Origin: UBA7236 sp043727235
GTDB taxonomy: Bacteria; Bacteroidota; Bacteroidia; Chitinophagales; BACL12
Assembly (NCBI GenBank): GCA_043727235.1
Contig: JAYSYX010000074.1
Coordinates: 1 to 5,088, forward strand
Direction of reading: 5' to 3'
DNA length: 5,088 nucleotides
The stretch's first letter is position 1. Each line of letters opens with the position of its first letter. Shown piece by piece: positions 1 to 5,088 of the stretch. Made by a program: the position numbers and the translations under genes. Under the pieces are notes generated by a model that was given only the letters and a program-made list of their open reading frames with translations, was not told where the DNA came from and made no database searches.

Positions 1-55
1 TGTTACAGTCAACAGTTTTCAAGACTGCCGCAATCGACCGCTCTGCCAACTCTCC
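1..55 (-). tRNA. tRNA-Ser (anticodon UGA), 5' part only
   Basis: Read on the minus strand, this is the 5' part of a class II tRNA that decodes UCA-type serine codons. G1 is at 55 and the acceptor 5' strand GGAGAGT covers 55-49. The D arm follows, with the usual GAGCGGTCGA loop. The anticodon stem CAGT/ACTG (27-24 and 16-13) encloses the seven-base loop CTTGAAA, with anticodon TGA at 21-19. The sequence then enters a long variable arm, typical of serine tRNAs, and is cut by the window edge. The rest of that arm, the T arm and the acceptor 3' strand lie outside. A promoter sits almost directly against the tRNA 5' end. Confidence 0.93.
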
Positions 56-59
56 GGGG

Positions 60-90
60 CAAAGATAGATTAAGGCTTTCACGTTTTAAA
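60..90 (-). promoter_or_regulatory. Promoter of the tRNA-Ser gene
   Basis: On the minus strand the -7 box TATCTTTG (67-60) matches the Bacteroidota consensus TAnnTTTG exactly. A TTTA (90-87) lies 19 bases upstream, where the -33 TTTG is expected. Only four bases separate the -7 box from tRNA G1, so transcription probably starts at or within a few bases of the mature 5' end, leaving almost no leader to trim. The -33 match is 3 of 4. Confidence 0.7.
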
Positions 91-116
91 ATATTTCAAA
101 AAATATAGTATCTTGC
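85..116 (+). promoter_or_regulatory. Promoter of the CBS-domain gene
   Basis: TTTA (85-88) is followed after 20 bases by TATCTTGC (109-116), a -7-like box that resembles TAnnTTTG with one T missing. The start site would fall near 120-124, leaving a leader of about 30 bases before the ATG at 155. The -33 overlaps that of the divergent tRNA promoter, because both use the palindrome TTTTAAAA at 84-91. The placement fits well, but the -7 box is degenerate. Confidence 0.45.
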
Positions 117-154
117 GGGAGCGACCTATTTATTTAACTTCTAAATCTTCTGTT

Positions 155-589
155 ATGTCTACTGTCCACAAAATCCTGGAGAAAAAGAGAAAAACCCCGA
201 TGACCATCCACCCCGACATTTCTGTATACGATGCACTGCAAAAAATGATGGAAAACAATATCGGCGCACTTATCGTGATGCGTGGTGATACATTCATCGG
301 ACTGTTCACCGAGAGGGATTATGCTCGAAAAGTGGTACTTAAAGAGAGAACTTCACGCGAAACACAGGTAAATGAGATCATGGACGAAAATTGTGAACTA
401 GTTACAAGTGCCACATTGATAAAGGATTGTATGAATTTAATGACTGACAACTCCATTCGATATCTGCCTGTTCTTGATGACAATAAACTCACAGGTATCA
501 TTTCCATTGGCGATGTTGTGAAATATATAATCGAGGATCAACAATTCACCTTAAGTCAGCTGGAGAATTATATCAATGATTCCAGATAG
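155..589 (+). CDS. Tandem CBS-domain protein (144 aa)
   Basis: This is a small cytoplasmic protein consisting almost entirely of two CBS domains (about residues 8-62 and 73-130), a pair that normally folds into a Bateman module binding adenine nucleotides such as AMP, ATP or S-adenosylmethionine. Each domain ends in the expected strand-turn-helix with a ribose-contacting [S/T]-x-x-D motif: T52-E-R-D55 in GLFTERDYARKV and S117-I-G-D120 in GIISIGDVVKYII. There is no fused enzyme, channel or DNA-binding domain, so it probably works as a stand-alone energy or redox sensor on an unknown partner; that role is inferred. The ATG at 155 is preferred over an in-frame TTG at 113, because the TTG lies inside the likely -7 box and family members start near this ATG. 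No Shine-Dalgarno is seen. A terminator follows, so the gene is probably transcribed alone. Confidence 0.93.
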   Translation: MSTVHKILEKKRKTPMTIHPDISVYDALQKMMENNIGALIVMRGDTFIGLFTERDYARKVVLKERTSRETQVNEIMDENCELVTSATLIKDCMNLMTDNSIRYLPVLDDNKLTGIISIGDVVKYIIEDQQFTLSQLENYINDSR

Positions 590-628
590 GCATTAAATTA
601 ATCTTGCAGTTTTAGTCTGGTTTTTATT

Positions 629-670
629 GGGCTTATTATTAAATCCTGTTAATAATAAGACTCCCTTTTT
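629..670 (+). terminator. Rho-independent terminator after the CBS gene
   Basis: An 11-bp perfect stem (632-642 with 649-659, core TTATTATTAA / TTAATAATAA) encloses the six-base loop ATCCTG. The stem can be extended at its base by GGG (629-631) pairing with CCC (663-665), leaving ACT (660-662) bulged. Five Ts (666-670) follow at once. The minus strand has no T-tract after the stem, so the terminator acts on plus-strand transcription only. It lies 40 bases after the CBS stop codon. Confidence 0.75.
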
Positions 671-700
671 GATATGTTATACTAATTTCCGTATTTCGTG
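668..700 (+). promoter_or_regulatory. Promoter of the beta-propeller gene
   Basis: A perfect -33 element TTTG (668-671) is followed after 20 bases by TATTTCGTG (692-700), a degenerate form of TAnnTTTG. The start site would be near 704-708, giving a leader of about 60 bases before the ATG at 766. The leader has no Shine-Dalgarno near the start and becomes A/T-rich there, as is usual in this phylum. The first three bases of the -33 are the last three Ts of the upstream terminator. Confidence 0.5.
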
Positions 701-765
701 ACCAATTATTGCCTCTGTCCTCCTGATGAAGGTGATACCACATTTTTACAAACTGAATTTCAACT

Positions 766-3700
766 ATGAAAAAAATTTTATTTATCCTATTCGTAATTAT
801 GCAGCAGTCGCTTTATGCACAAAAAAATAAAAATGAAACTGCTGCTATAAATATGCCTTTTGATACAACAATCACCAATCAATTACAGTTTCGCAATGTG
901 GGTCCCTGGAGAGGTGGAAGAAGTACTGCAGTAGTGGGAGACATGGAAAACAAACAATTATTTTATTTTGGAGCTACGGGCGGAGGAGTTTGGAAATCAA
1001 ACGATGGTGGAAATAACTGGAATAATATTTCCGACGGATTTTTTGGAGGTTCGGTGGGAGCAATAACTCTGAGTAATATCGATCCTTCTGTTATTTATGT
1101 CGGTATGGGAGAAAATTCCATGCGAGGAAATGTGAGTGAAGGTTTTGGAATGTGGAAGAGCGAGAACGGTGGAAGAAGTTGGAAAAATATCGGATTAAAT
1201 GATACGCGACATATCATGCGCATTATTGTGCATCCTAAAAATTCGGATATCGTTTATTGTGCTGCACAAGGACATTTATTCGGACCGAACAATGAACGTG
1301 GAGTATTTCGTTCAATAGATGGCGGCAAGAATTGGAAAAAAATTATGTATGTAAGTGATTATGCCGGTGCTTGCGATCTGGTTATGGATCCGGGCGATCC
1401 GAATATATTAGTTGCGACATTCTGGAATGTCAAAAGAACTCCTTATTCCTTGGAAAGTGGTGGAGCGGGTTCAGGAATTTATAAAACAACAGATGGAGGA
1501 GATAACTGGACAAATATCACCTCCAATAAAGGATTGCCAAAAGTCACTTTGGGAATTATCGGTATCACAATTTCAAGATCAAACCCAAATATTTATTATG
1601 CGATAATAGAATCAAAAACTGGTGGTGTATTTAAAAGTTCAGATGCAGGAAAAACATGGACAAAAACTAATTCTGAAAGTAATATTCGTCAGAGAGCATG
1701 GTATTATTCGAAAATATTTTGTGATCCTTCCAATGAAAATATTGTGTATGTATTAAATGTGGAATTTTGGAAAAGTACGGATGGAGGAAAAACATTTTCT
1801 TCCATTAATACTCCCCATGGCGATCATCACGACCTCTGGATAGATCCCGATGATGCACAGCGCATGATCATCGCAGATGATGGCGGGGCACAGGTTTCTT
1901 TCAACGGTGGAAAAAATTGGAGCACTTATTATAATCAGCCAACATCTCAAATTTATCGCGTAAGCACTGATAATGATGTTCCCTATAGATTATTAGGAGC
2001 GCAACAGGATAATTCTTCCCTCAGAATAAAACACAGAAGTGAAGACGGACAAATTGATGGAAACGATTGGGAACCAACCGCAGGTTTTGAAAGCGGTCAT
2101 ATAGTTGCTGATCCGGATAATTATAACATTGTTTACGGAGGAAATTATTCCGGATTTATCGGTGTTTATAATCACTTAAATGGAGATAGCAGAAATATTA
2201 CTGTTTGGCCAAATGATCCTTTGGGGCAAGGAGCAGATATTCAGAAATATCGTTTTCAATGGAATTTTCCTTTGTTCTTTTCTCCTCATGATCCGAATAA
2301 ATTATATGCTGCAGGCAATGTTTTATTTTCCACTACTGATAATGGCACAACATGGAATGCAATATCTCCGGATCTCACAACAAATGATAAAACAAAACAA
2401 CAACCGAGTGGCGGAATTATCACTAAAGACAATACCGGTGTTGAAGTTTATTGCACAATATTCGCAGCAGCGGAATCACCGATAGAAAAAGATGTAATTT
2501 ATACAGGCAGTGATGACGGCTTAATCCATATTAGCAAAAACGGCGGCCAAACATGGGAGAATATAACTCCGGCTGATTTGCCGAAATTCACTATGATAAA
2601 TTGTGTAGAACCTGATCCACTGCAAAAAGGAAAAATGTATTTTGCCGGAACAAGATATAAATCGGATGATTTTACTCCTTATTTATATGTTACGGAAGAT
2701 TATGGTAAAAGCTGGAAAAAAATTACCAATGGAATCAATAAAGACCATTTTACAAGAGTTATTCGCACCGATAAAAAAAGGAAAGGTTTATTGTATTGCG
2801 GAACAGAGTATGGAATGTATATTTCCTACAACGATGGTATGAACTGGTTTCCTTTTCAAAACAATTTGCCAATAGTTCCCATTACAGACATGACAATAAA
2901 AAATAATGATCTTATTCTTGCCACACAAGGAAGAGGATTTTGGATATTGGATGATGTAAGTGTATTGCAGGAAATGAATGACAACATCAAAACAAAGTCC
3001 TTTCATGTATATACAATTCGTGATAGTTACAGAATAAGTGGTTATCAAATTGAAAATCCTGCTAACGCGGGTAAAAATCCGAAGCCAGGACTTGTGATCA
3101 ATTATTACATTCCGTCAAAACCCGGTGTTCTTAATGAACCTGATTCAGGAAAAGTTTTATCCATAGAATTATATGATAACAACAACAAATTAATAAATAC
3201 TTATTCTTCCACCGCAACGGATAAAAATGCAAAACTGGAATTTCAAAGCGGATTAAATCAATTCAACTGGAATTACGAATATGCAGCTGCAAAAAAAGTT
3301 GACGGGATGTTTTTATGGAATGGAACACCCGGCGGCCCATCAGCAGCTCCCGGCACTTATAAAGCAGAAGTAAAATATGGCATCGACAGCGTGTTGATGA
3401 ATTTTAATATTTTACCTGATCCAAACTCGGAAGCAACTCTCGAAGATTACCAATTACAACATGAATTTTTAATTCAGGTTCGCGATAAATTCACGGAGGT
3501 GCAAAATGCGATAAATGATATGTGGTCCCTTCAAAAACAAATGGATGCTTATATCAATAAATTAGGAGAAACTGCACCAAAGGAATTAAAAGATTCGGTT
3601 GCTGCATTAAATAAACATATGAGCACCATAATTGAATCCATATACGAAACTAGAAATAAAAGCAATCAGGATATGTTGAATTACGGGATAAAACTGAATG

Positions 3701-3906
3701 ATAAATTGGCTGGTGTGTACAATGCAGCTTCTAACGGAAATTTCCGTCCTTCTAAAAACCAAATTTCCGTTTTTAATGAACTTAGTAAAGAGGCGGATAT
3801 TCAGTTAAATAAATTCGAAGAAATTAAAAAAACAGAGGTCAAAAAAATAAATGATATGATCAAATCGCTGAACCTACCGGTTATTGTAGTTGAAGAAGAG
3901 AAGTAA
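766..3906 (+). CDS. Secreted BNR/Vps10-type beta-propeller protein (1046 aa)
   Basis: This is an exported beta-propeller protein of the large Bacteroidota family usually labelled 'glycosyl hydrolase, BNR repeat' or 'VPS10 domain-containing'; its true activity is not known. Residues 1-18 form a signal peptide ending SLYA, with Q19 at the predicted +1. Eleven Asp boxes (S/T-x-D/N-x-G-x-x-W) start at residues 78, 132, 183, 241, 291, 337, 378, 523, 590, 643 and 687. Three further repeats, near 407-435, 455-475 and 716-730, keep the blade pattern without a canonical box, giving about 14 blades. Family signatures include FRNVGPWRGGR (42-52), GAQQDNSS (411-418) and TQGRGFWILDD (720-730). An Ig-like segment (about 795-882, with GGPSAAPGTYKAEV) and a charged helical tail (about 890-1035) follow. 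There is no lipobox cysteine and no obvious T9SS C-terminal domain, so a periplasmic or outer-membrane-associated location is likely. Sialidase activity should not be assumed from Asp boxes. The start at 766 is fixed by the signal peptide. Confidence 0.92.
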   Translation: MKKILFILFVIMQQSLYAQKNKNETAAINMPFDTTITNQLQFRNVGPWRGGRSTAVVGDMENKQLFYFGATGGGVWKSNDGGNNWNNISDGFFGGSVGAITLSNIDPSVIYVGMGENSMRGNVSEGFGMWKSENGGRSWKNIGLNDTRHIMRIIVHPKNSDIVYCAAQGHLFGPNNERGVFRSIDGGKNWKKIMYVSDYAGACDLVMDPGDPNILVATFWNVKRTPYSLESGGAGSGIYKTTDGGDNWTNITSNKGLPKVTLGIIGITISRSNPNIYYAIIESKTGGVFKSSDAGKTWTKTNSESNIRQRAWYYSKIFCDPSNENIVYVLNVEFWKSTDGGKTFSSINTPHGDHHDLWIDPDDAQRMIIADDGGAQVSFNGGKNWSTYYNQPTSQIYRVSTDNDVPYRLLGAQQDNSSLRIKHRSEDGQIDGNDWEPTAGFESGHIVADPDNYNIVYGGNYSGFIGVYNHLNGDSRNITVWPNDPLGQGADIQKYRFQWNFPLFFSPHDPNKLYAAGNVLFSTTDNGTTWNAISPDLTTNDKTKQQPSGGIITKDNTGVEVYCTIFAAAESPIEKDVIYTGSDDGLIHISKNGGQTWENITPADLPKFTMINCVEPDPLQKGKMYFAGTRYKSDDFTPYLYVTEDYGKSWKKITNGINKDHFTRVIRTDKKRKGLLYCGTEYGMYISYNDGMNWFPFQNNLPIVPITDMTIKNNDLILATQGRGFWILDDVSVLQEMNDNIKTKSFHVYTIRDSYRISGYQIENPANAGKNPKPGLVINYYIPSKPGVLNEPDSGKVLSIELYDNNNKLINTYSSTATDKNAKLEFQSGLNQFNWNYEYAAAKKVDGMFLWNGTPGGPSAAPGTYKAEVKYGIDSVLMNFNILPDPNSEATLEDYQLQHEFLIQVRDKFTEVQNAINDMWSLQKQMDAYINKLGETAPKELKDSVAALNKHMSTIIESIYETRNKSNQDMLNYGIKLNDKLAGVYNAASNGNFRPSKNQISVFNELSKEADIQLNKFEEIKKTEVKKINDMIKSLNLPVIVVEEEK

Positions 3907-3959
3907 AGACCCGGAAGGGCTGGTGCAAGTGAGTAGACCTAACACCTTTTTGACAACAT

Positions 3960-3989
3960 TTTACTTTTAAAACACAATTCGTATTTTTG
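3960..3989 (+). promoter_or_regulatory. Promoter of the DUF481-like gene
   Basis: TATTTTTG (3982-3989) matches the -7 consensus TAnnTTTG exactly. The best -33 candidate is TTTA (3960-3963), 18 bases upstream, one base short of the usual 19-21; a better TTTG at 3949-3952 is too far away (29 bases). Transcription would start near 3994-3998, leaving a leader of about 25-30 bases without a Shine-Dalgarno. This makes the gene independent of the propeller gene 116 bases upstream. Confidence 0.6.
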
Positions 3990-4022
3990 GCATTACCTAA
4001 ATCAACCCAAAGTTACCCATCT

Positions 4023-4775
4023 ATGAAAAAAGTATTTTTAATGATCGGATTTTTGTTATTTATTAACCGGATCAATTCACAGGTAATTAATATTGAAGAT
4101 AAACGCATAAAAACGGATACTGTAGGATGGGCAGGCAGTGGTGAAGCATCACTTTATATGAGCAAGAATAATGATTATGTATTATCCATACTCACTGATC
4201 TGCATATTCAGTATAAGACTAAAAAAAGTTTATTTCTTCTATTGACTGATGTAGCAACAGTGCAGGTAAATGAGAATCAAAAATTTGTAAACTCCGGATT
4301 TCAACATTTCCGCTATAATTATAAAATAAGAGATCGTTTTGTTTGGGAGGCATTTGTTCAAGGTCAATACAACGAACCTCTTGCAATTGACCTGCGCATT
4401 TTAACGGGAACCGGACCCCGATTTAAAATTATTGGTACGGATGAATTCCGATTATATGCCGCTGCCCTCTATATGTTTGAAAATGAAAAAAACACTGGCG
4501 TGGAAATTCAACAACAAAACCATAGGTTAAGCAGTTATGTTTCTTTTACCTTATCTCCGAAGGAAACTTATTCCGTAGTTAGCACTACTTATTTCCAACC
4601 AAAATTTGATGATTTTTCTGACCGTAGAATTTCAACCTCACTTGATATAAAATCATACCTCACTAAAAAATTATATCTTGTAGTTAATTATAATTTGCTC
4701 GATGATTCTGTTCCTGCAGAGGGTGTTGTTAATACTATTTATGAGTTGACTGCGGGATTAGGGCTGGAGTTTTGA
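4023..4775 (+). CDS. DUF481-like outer-membrane beta-barrel protein (250 aa)
   Basis: This is probably a small outer-membrane barrel of the DUF481 (YdiY-like) type, a family without a firmly established function. Residues 1-19 are a signal peptide (KK, a hydrophobic core, then RINS) with Q20 at the predicted +1. The mature part alternates short amphipathic strands with polar turns throughout, for example around 54-80, 92-117, 141-152, 169-190 and 202-223. It includes GTGPRFKII (129-137), resembling the G-x-G-P-R-F signature of the family. It ends in Phe250 after an alternating GLGLEF strand, as expected for a BAM-recognised last barrel strand. No enzyme motif is visible. The ATG at 4023 is chosen because the signal peptide begins there; an in-frame TTG at 3987 lies inside the -7 promoter box. 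The family call rests on pattern recognition, and another small porin-like family is possible. Confidence 0.85.
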   Translation: MKKVFLMIGFLLFINRINSQVINIEDKRIKTDTVGWAGSGEASLYMSKNNDYVLSILTDLHIQYKTKKSLFLLLTDVATVQVNENQKFVNSGFQHFRYNYKIRDRFVWEAFVQGQYNEPLAIDLRILTGTGPRFKIIGTDEFRLYAAALYMFENEKNTGVEIQQQNHRLSSYVSFTLSPKETYSVVSTTYFQPKFDDFSDRRISTSLDIKSYLTKKLYLVVNYNLLDDSVPAEGVVNTIYELTAGLGLEF

Positions 4776-4781
4776 GGAATG

Positions 4782-4809
4782 ACATAGGACATAGGAAGTA
4801 GGAAATAGG
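4782..4809. repeat. Four tandem 7-bp repeats (ACATAGG type)
   Basis: ACATAGG occurs twice in perfect tandem (4782-4788, 4789-4795), followed in the same 7-bp register by AAGTAGG (4796-4802) and AAATAGG (4803-4809). The TAGG half is constant while the first three bases vary. The array begins six bases after the stop codon of the barrel gene and lies in the 3' untranslated region of its likely transcript. No function is known to me. Confidence 0.8.
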
Positions 4810-4901
4810 ATTTGGTATGGCTCGAGGTGTGAATTTTATCTTCCAATTCTTACTTTGATGTTATTTGTTGTTAAAATATACTTTCCAATTAAATATTATC
4901 T

Positions 4902-4937
4902 CTTCGTGAAACCTTTGAGCCTTCGTGCCTTTGTGGC
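4902..4937 (+). repeat. Octamer-built repeat, left copy
   Basis: The copy consists of CTTCGTGA, a three-base spacer AAC, then three abutting octamers CTTTGAGC, CTTCGTGC and CTTTGTGG, and a final C. It has the same architecture as the inverted copy at 5030-5065, and the two agree at 27 of 36 positions by my hand alignment. The unit is close to CTTYGTGN. Confidence 0.8.
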
Positions 4938-5029
4938 CATGCGGATTATATGGTAAAAGGGTACTAATTTTATTATGTCAAATTTTCTTATTAATTTAAA
5001 CCGACTTCTTATGATTATTAAATTGTTTT

Positions 5030-5065
5030 GCCACGAAGACACAAAGACACAAAGAAATCACTAAG
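5030..5065 (-). repeat. Octamer-built repeat, right inverted copy
   Basis: On the minus strand it reads CTTAGTGA, a three-base spacer TTT, then CTTTGTGT, CTTTGTGT and CTTCGTGG, and a final C. It is the mirror partner of the copy at 4902-4937. Together they could form a long hairpin with a 92-base loop, or mark the ends of a small non-coding element. No target-site duplication is visible outside the arms. Confidence 0.8.
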
Positions 5066-5088
5066 AAGCTTACCCAAAATTGAAGCAT

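Larger units (their letters stand above)
4776..5088. other. Gene-free region carrying repeats
   Basis: No convincing gene lies here on either strand. The stretch begins directly after the barrel stop codon with four 7-bp repeats (4782-4809). AT-rich DNA follows, in which TTCCAATT occurs twice (4841-4848 and 4883-4890). Two facing copies of an octamer-built repeat (4902-4937 and 5030-5065) close the region around a 92-bp AT-rich spacer. No clear G/C hairpin plus T-tract terminator for the barrel gene was found. The open frames that cross the repeats are short and look accidental. Confidence 0.7.

Noticed and set aside
113..154. TTG start at 113 giving a 158-residue CBS protein
   Set aside because: The TTG falls inside the likely -7 box and before the expected transcription start. 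The extra 14 residues do not look like part of a CBS domain, and the ATG at 155 gives a normal N-terminus.
766..3906. Naming the propeller a sialidase or glycosidase
   Set aside because: Asp boxes are structural. I see no sialidase FRIP motif or arginine triad, and no clear catalytic acid pair can be assigned by eye.
3800..3906. Type IX secretion C-terminal sorting domain on the propeller protein
   Set aside because: The C-terminus is helical and charged, ending VIVVEEEK, and lacks the beta-rich sorting-domain pattern.
3922..3951. Possible terminator after the propeller gene (GGTG pairing with CACC, then five Ts)
   Set aside because: The stem is only four base pairs with a 17-base loop and no good internal pairing. 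The nearby CCC-GGAA-GGG hairpin (3910-3919) is only three base pairs and lacks a T-tract.
3987..4022. TTG start at 3987 giving a 262-residue barrel protein
   Set aside because: The TTG overlaps the perfect TATTTTTG -7 box, and the added residues would precede a complete signal peptide that begins at the ATG at 4023.
4782..4809. CRISPR or other spacer-bearing array
   Set aside because: Units are 7 bp with no spacers, and no cas-like gene is present.
4858..4956. Short plus-strand frame of 32 codons crossing the left repeat copy
   Set aside because: Its sequence is produced by the octamer repeat. The inverted copy is open in the matching frame, but most differences between the two change the amino acid, which argues against selection on a protein.
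4902..5065. Insertion sequence or typical MITE with terminal inverted repeats
   Set aside because: There is no transposase, the arms are only about 75% alike, and the flanks show no target-site duplication. Kept as a repeat pair of unknown origin.
4993..5088. Minus-strand short frame beginning at the right edge and crossing the right repeat copy
   Set aside because: It is about 30 codons long, is also produced by the repeat, and its start coincides with the window edge by chance.

Overview
The window looks like a chromosomal piece of a Bacteroidota genome. The DNA is AT-rich and none of the three genes has a Shine-Dalgarno sequence. Promoters fit the Bacteroidota pattern (TTTG-like -33, TAnnTTTG -7). 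Both exported proteins place Gln at the predicted +1 position after the signal peptide. The protein families (BNR/Vps10-type propeller, DUF481-like barrel) are also common in this phylum. The sequence alone does not give a genus.

Layout: (1) 1-55, minus strand: the 5' part of a tRNA-Ser(UGA) gene that runs off the left edge. (2) 56-154: a compact divergent promoter region; the tRNA and the next gene appear to share a TTTTAAAA palindrome as their -33 region. (3) 155-589, plus: a small protein made of two CBS domains, probably an adenine-nucleotide sensor. (4) 590-765: a hairpin terminator whose T-tract also supplies the -33 TTTG of the next promoter. (5) 766-3906, plus: a 1046-residue secreted beta-propeller protein with 11 Asp boxes and, by my count, 14 blade-like repeats, followed by an Ig-like segment and a helical C-terminus. 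(6) 3907-4022: a short gap with a perfect TAnnTTTG -7 box. (7) 4023-4775, plus: a 250-residue DUF481-like outer-membrane beta-barrel candidate. (8) 4776-5088: no credible gene, but a run of four 7-bp repeats and two inverted 36-bp copies of an octamer-built repeat around a 92-bp AT-rich spacer.

Each protein gene seems to have its own promoter, so this is probably a series of single-gene units rather than an operon. The last two products both go to the cell envelope, but nothing in the sequence ties them to one pathway. I see no defence system, CRISPR array, transposase or phage gene. The least explained element is the octamer-based inverted repeat pair at the right end; the rest is fairly ordinary Bacteroidota gene content with economical intergenic design.
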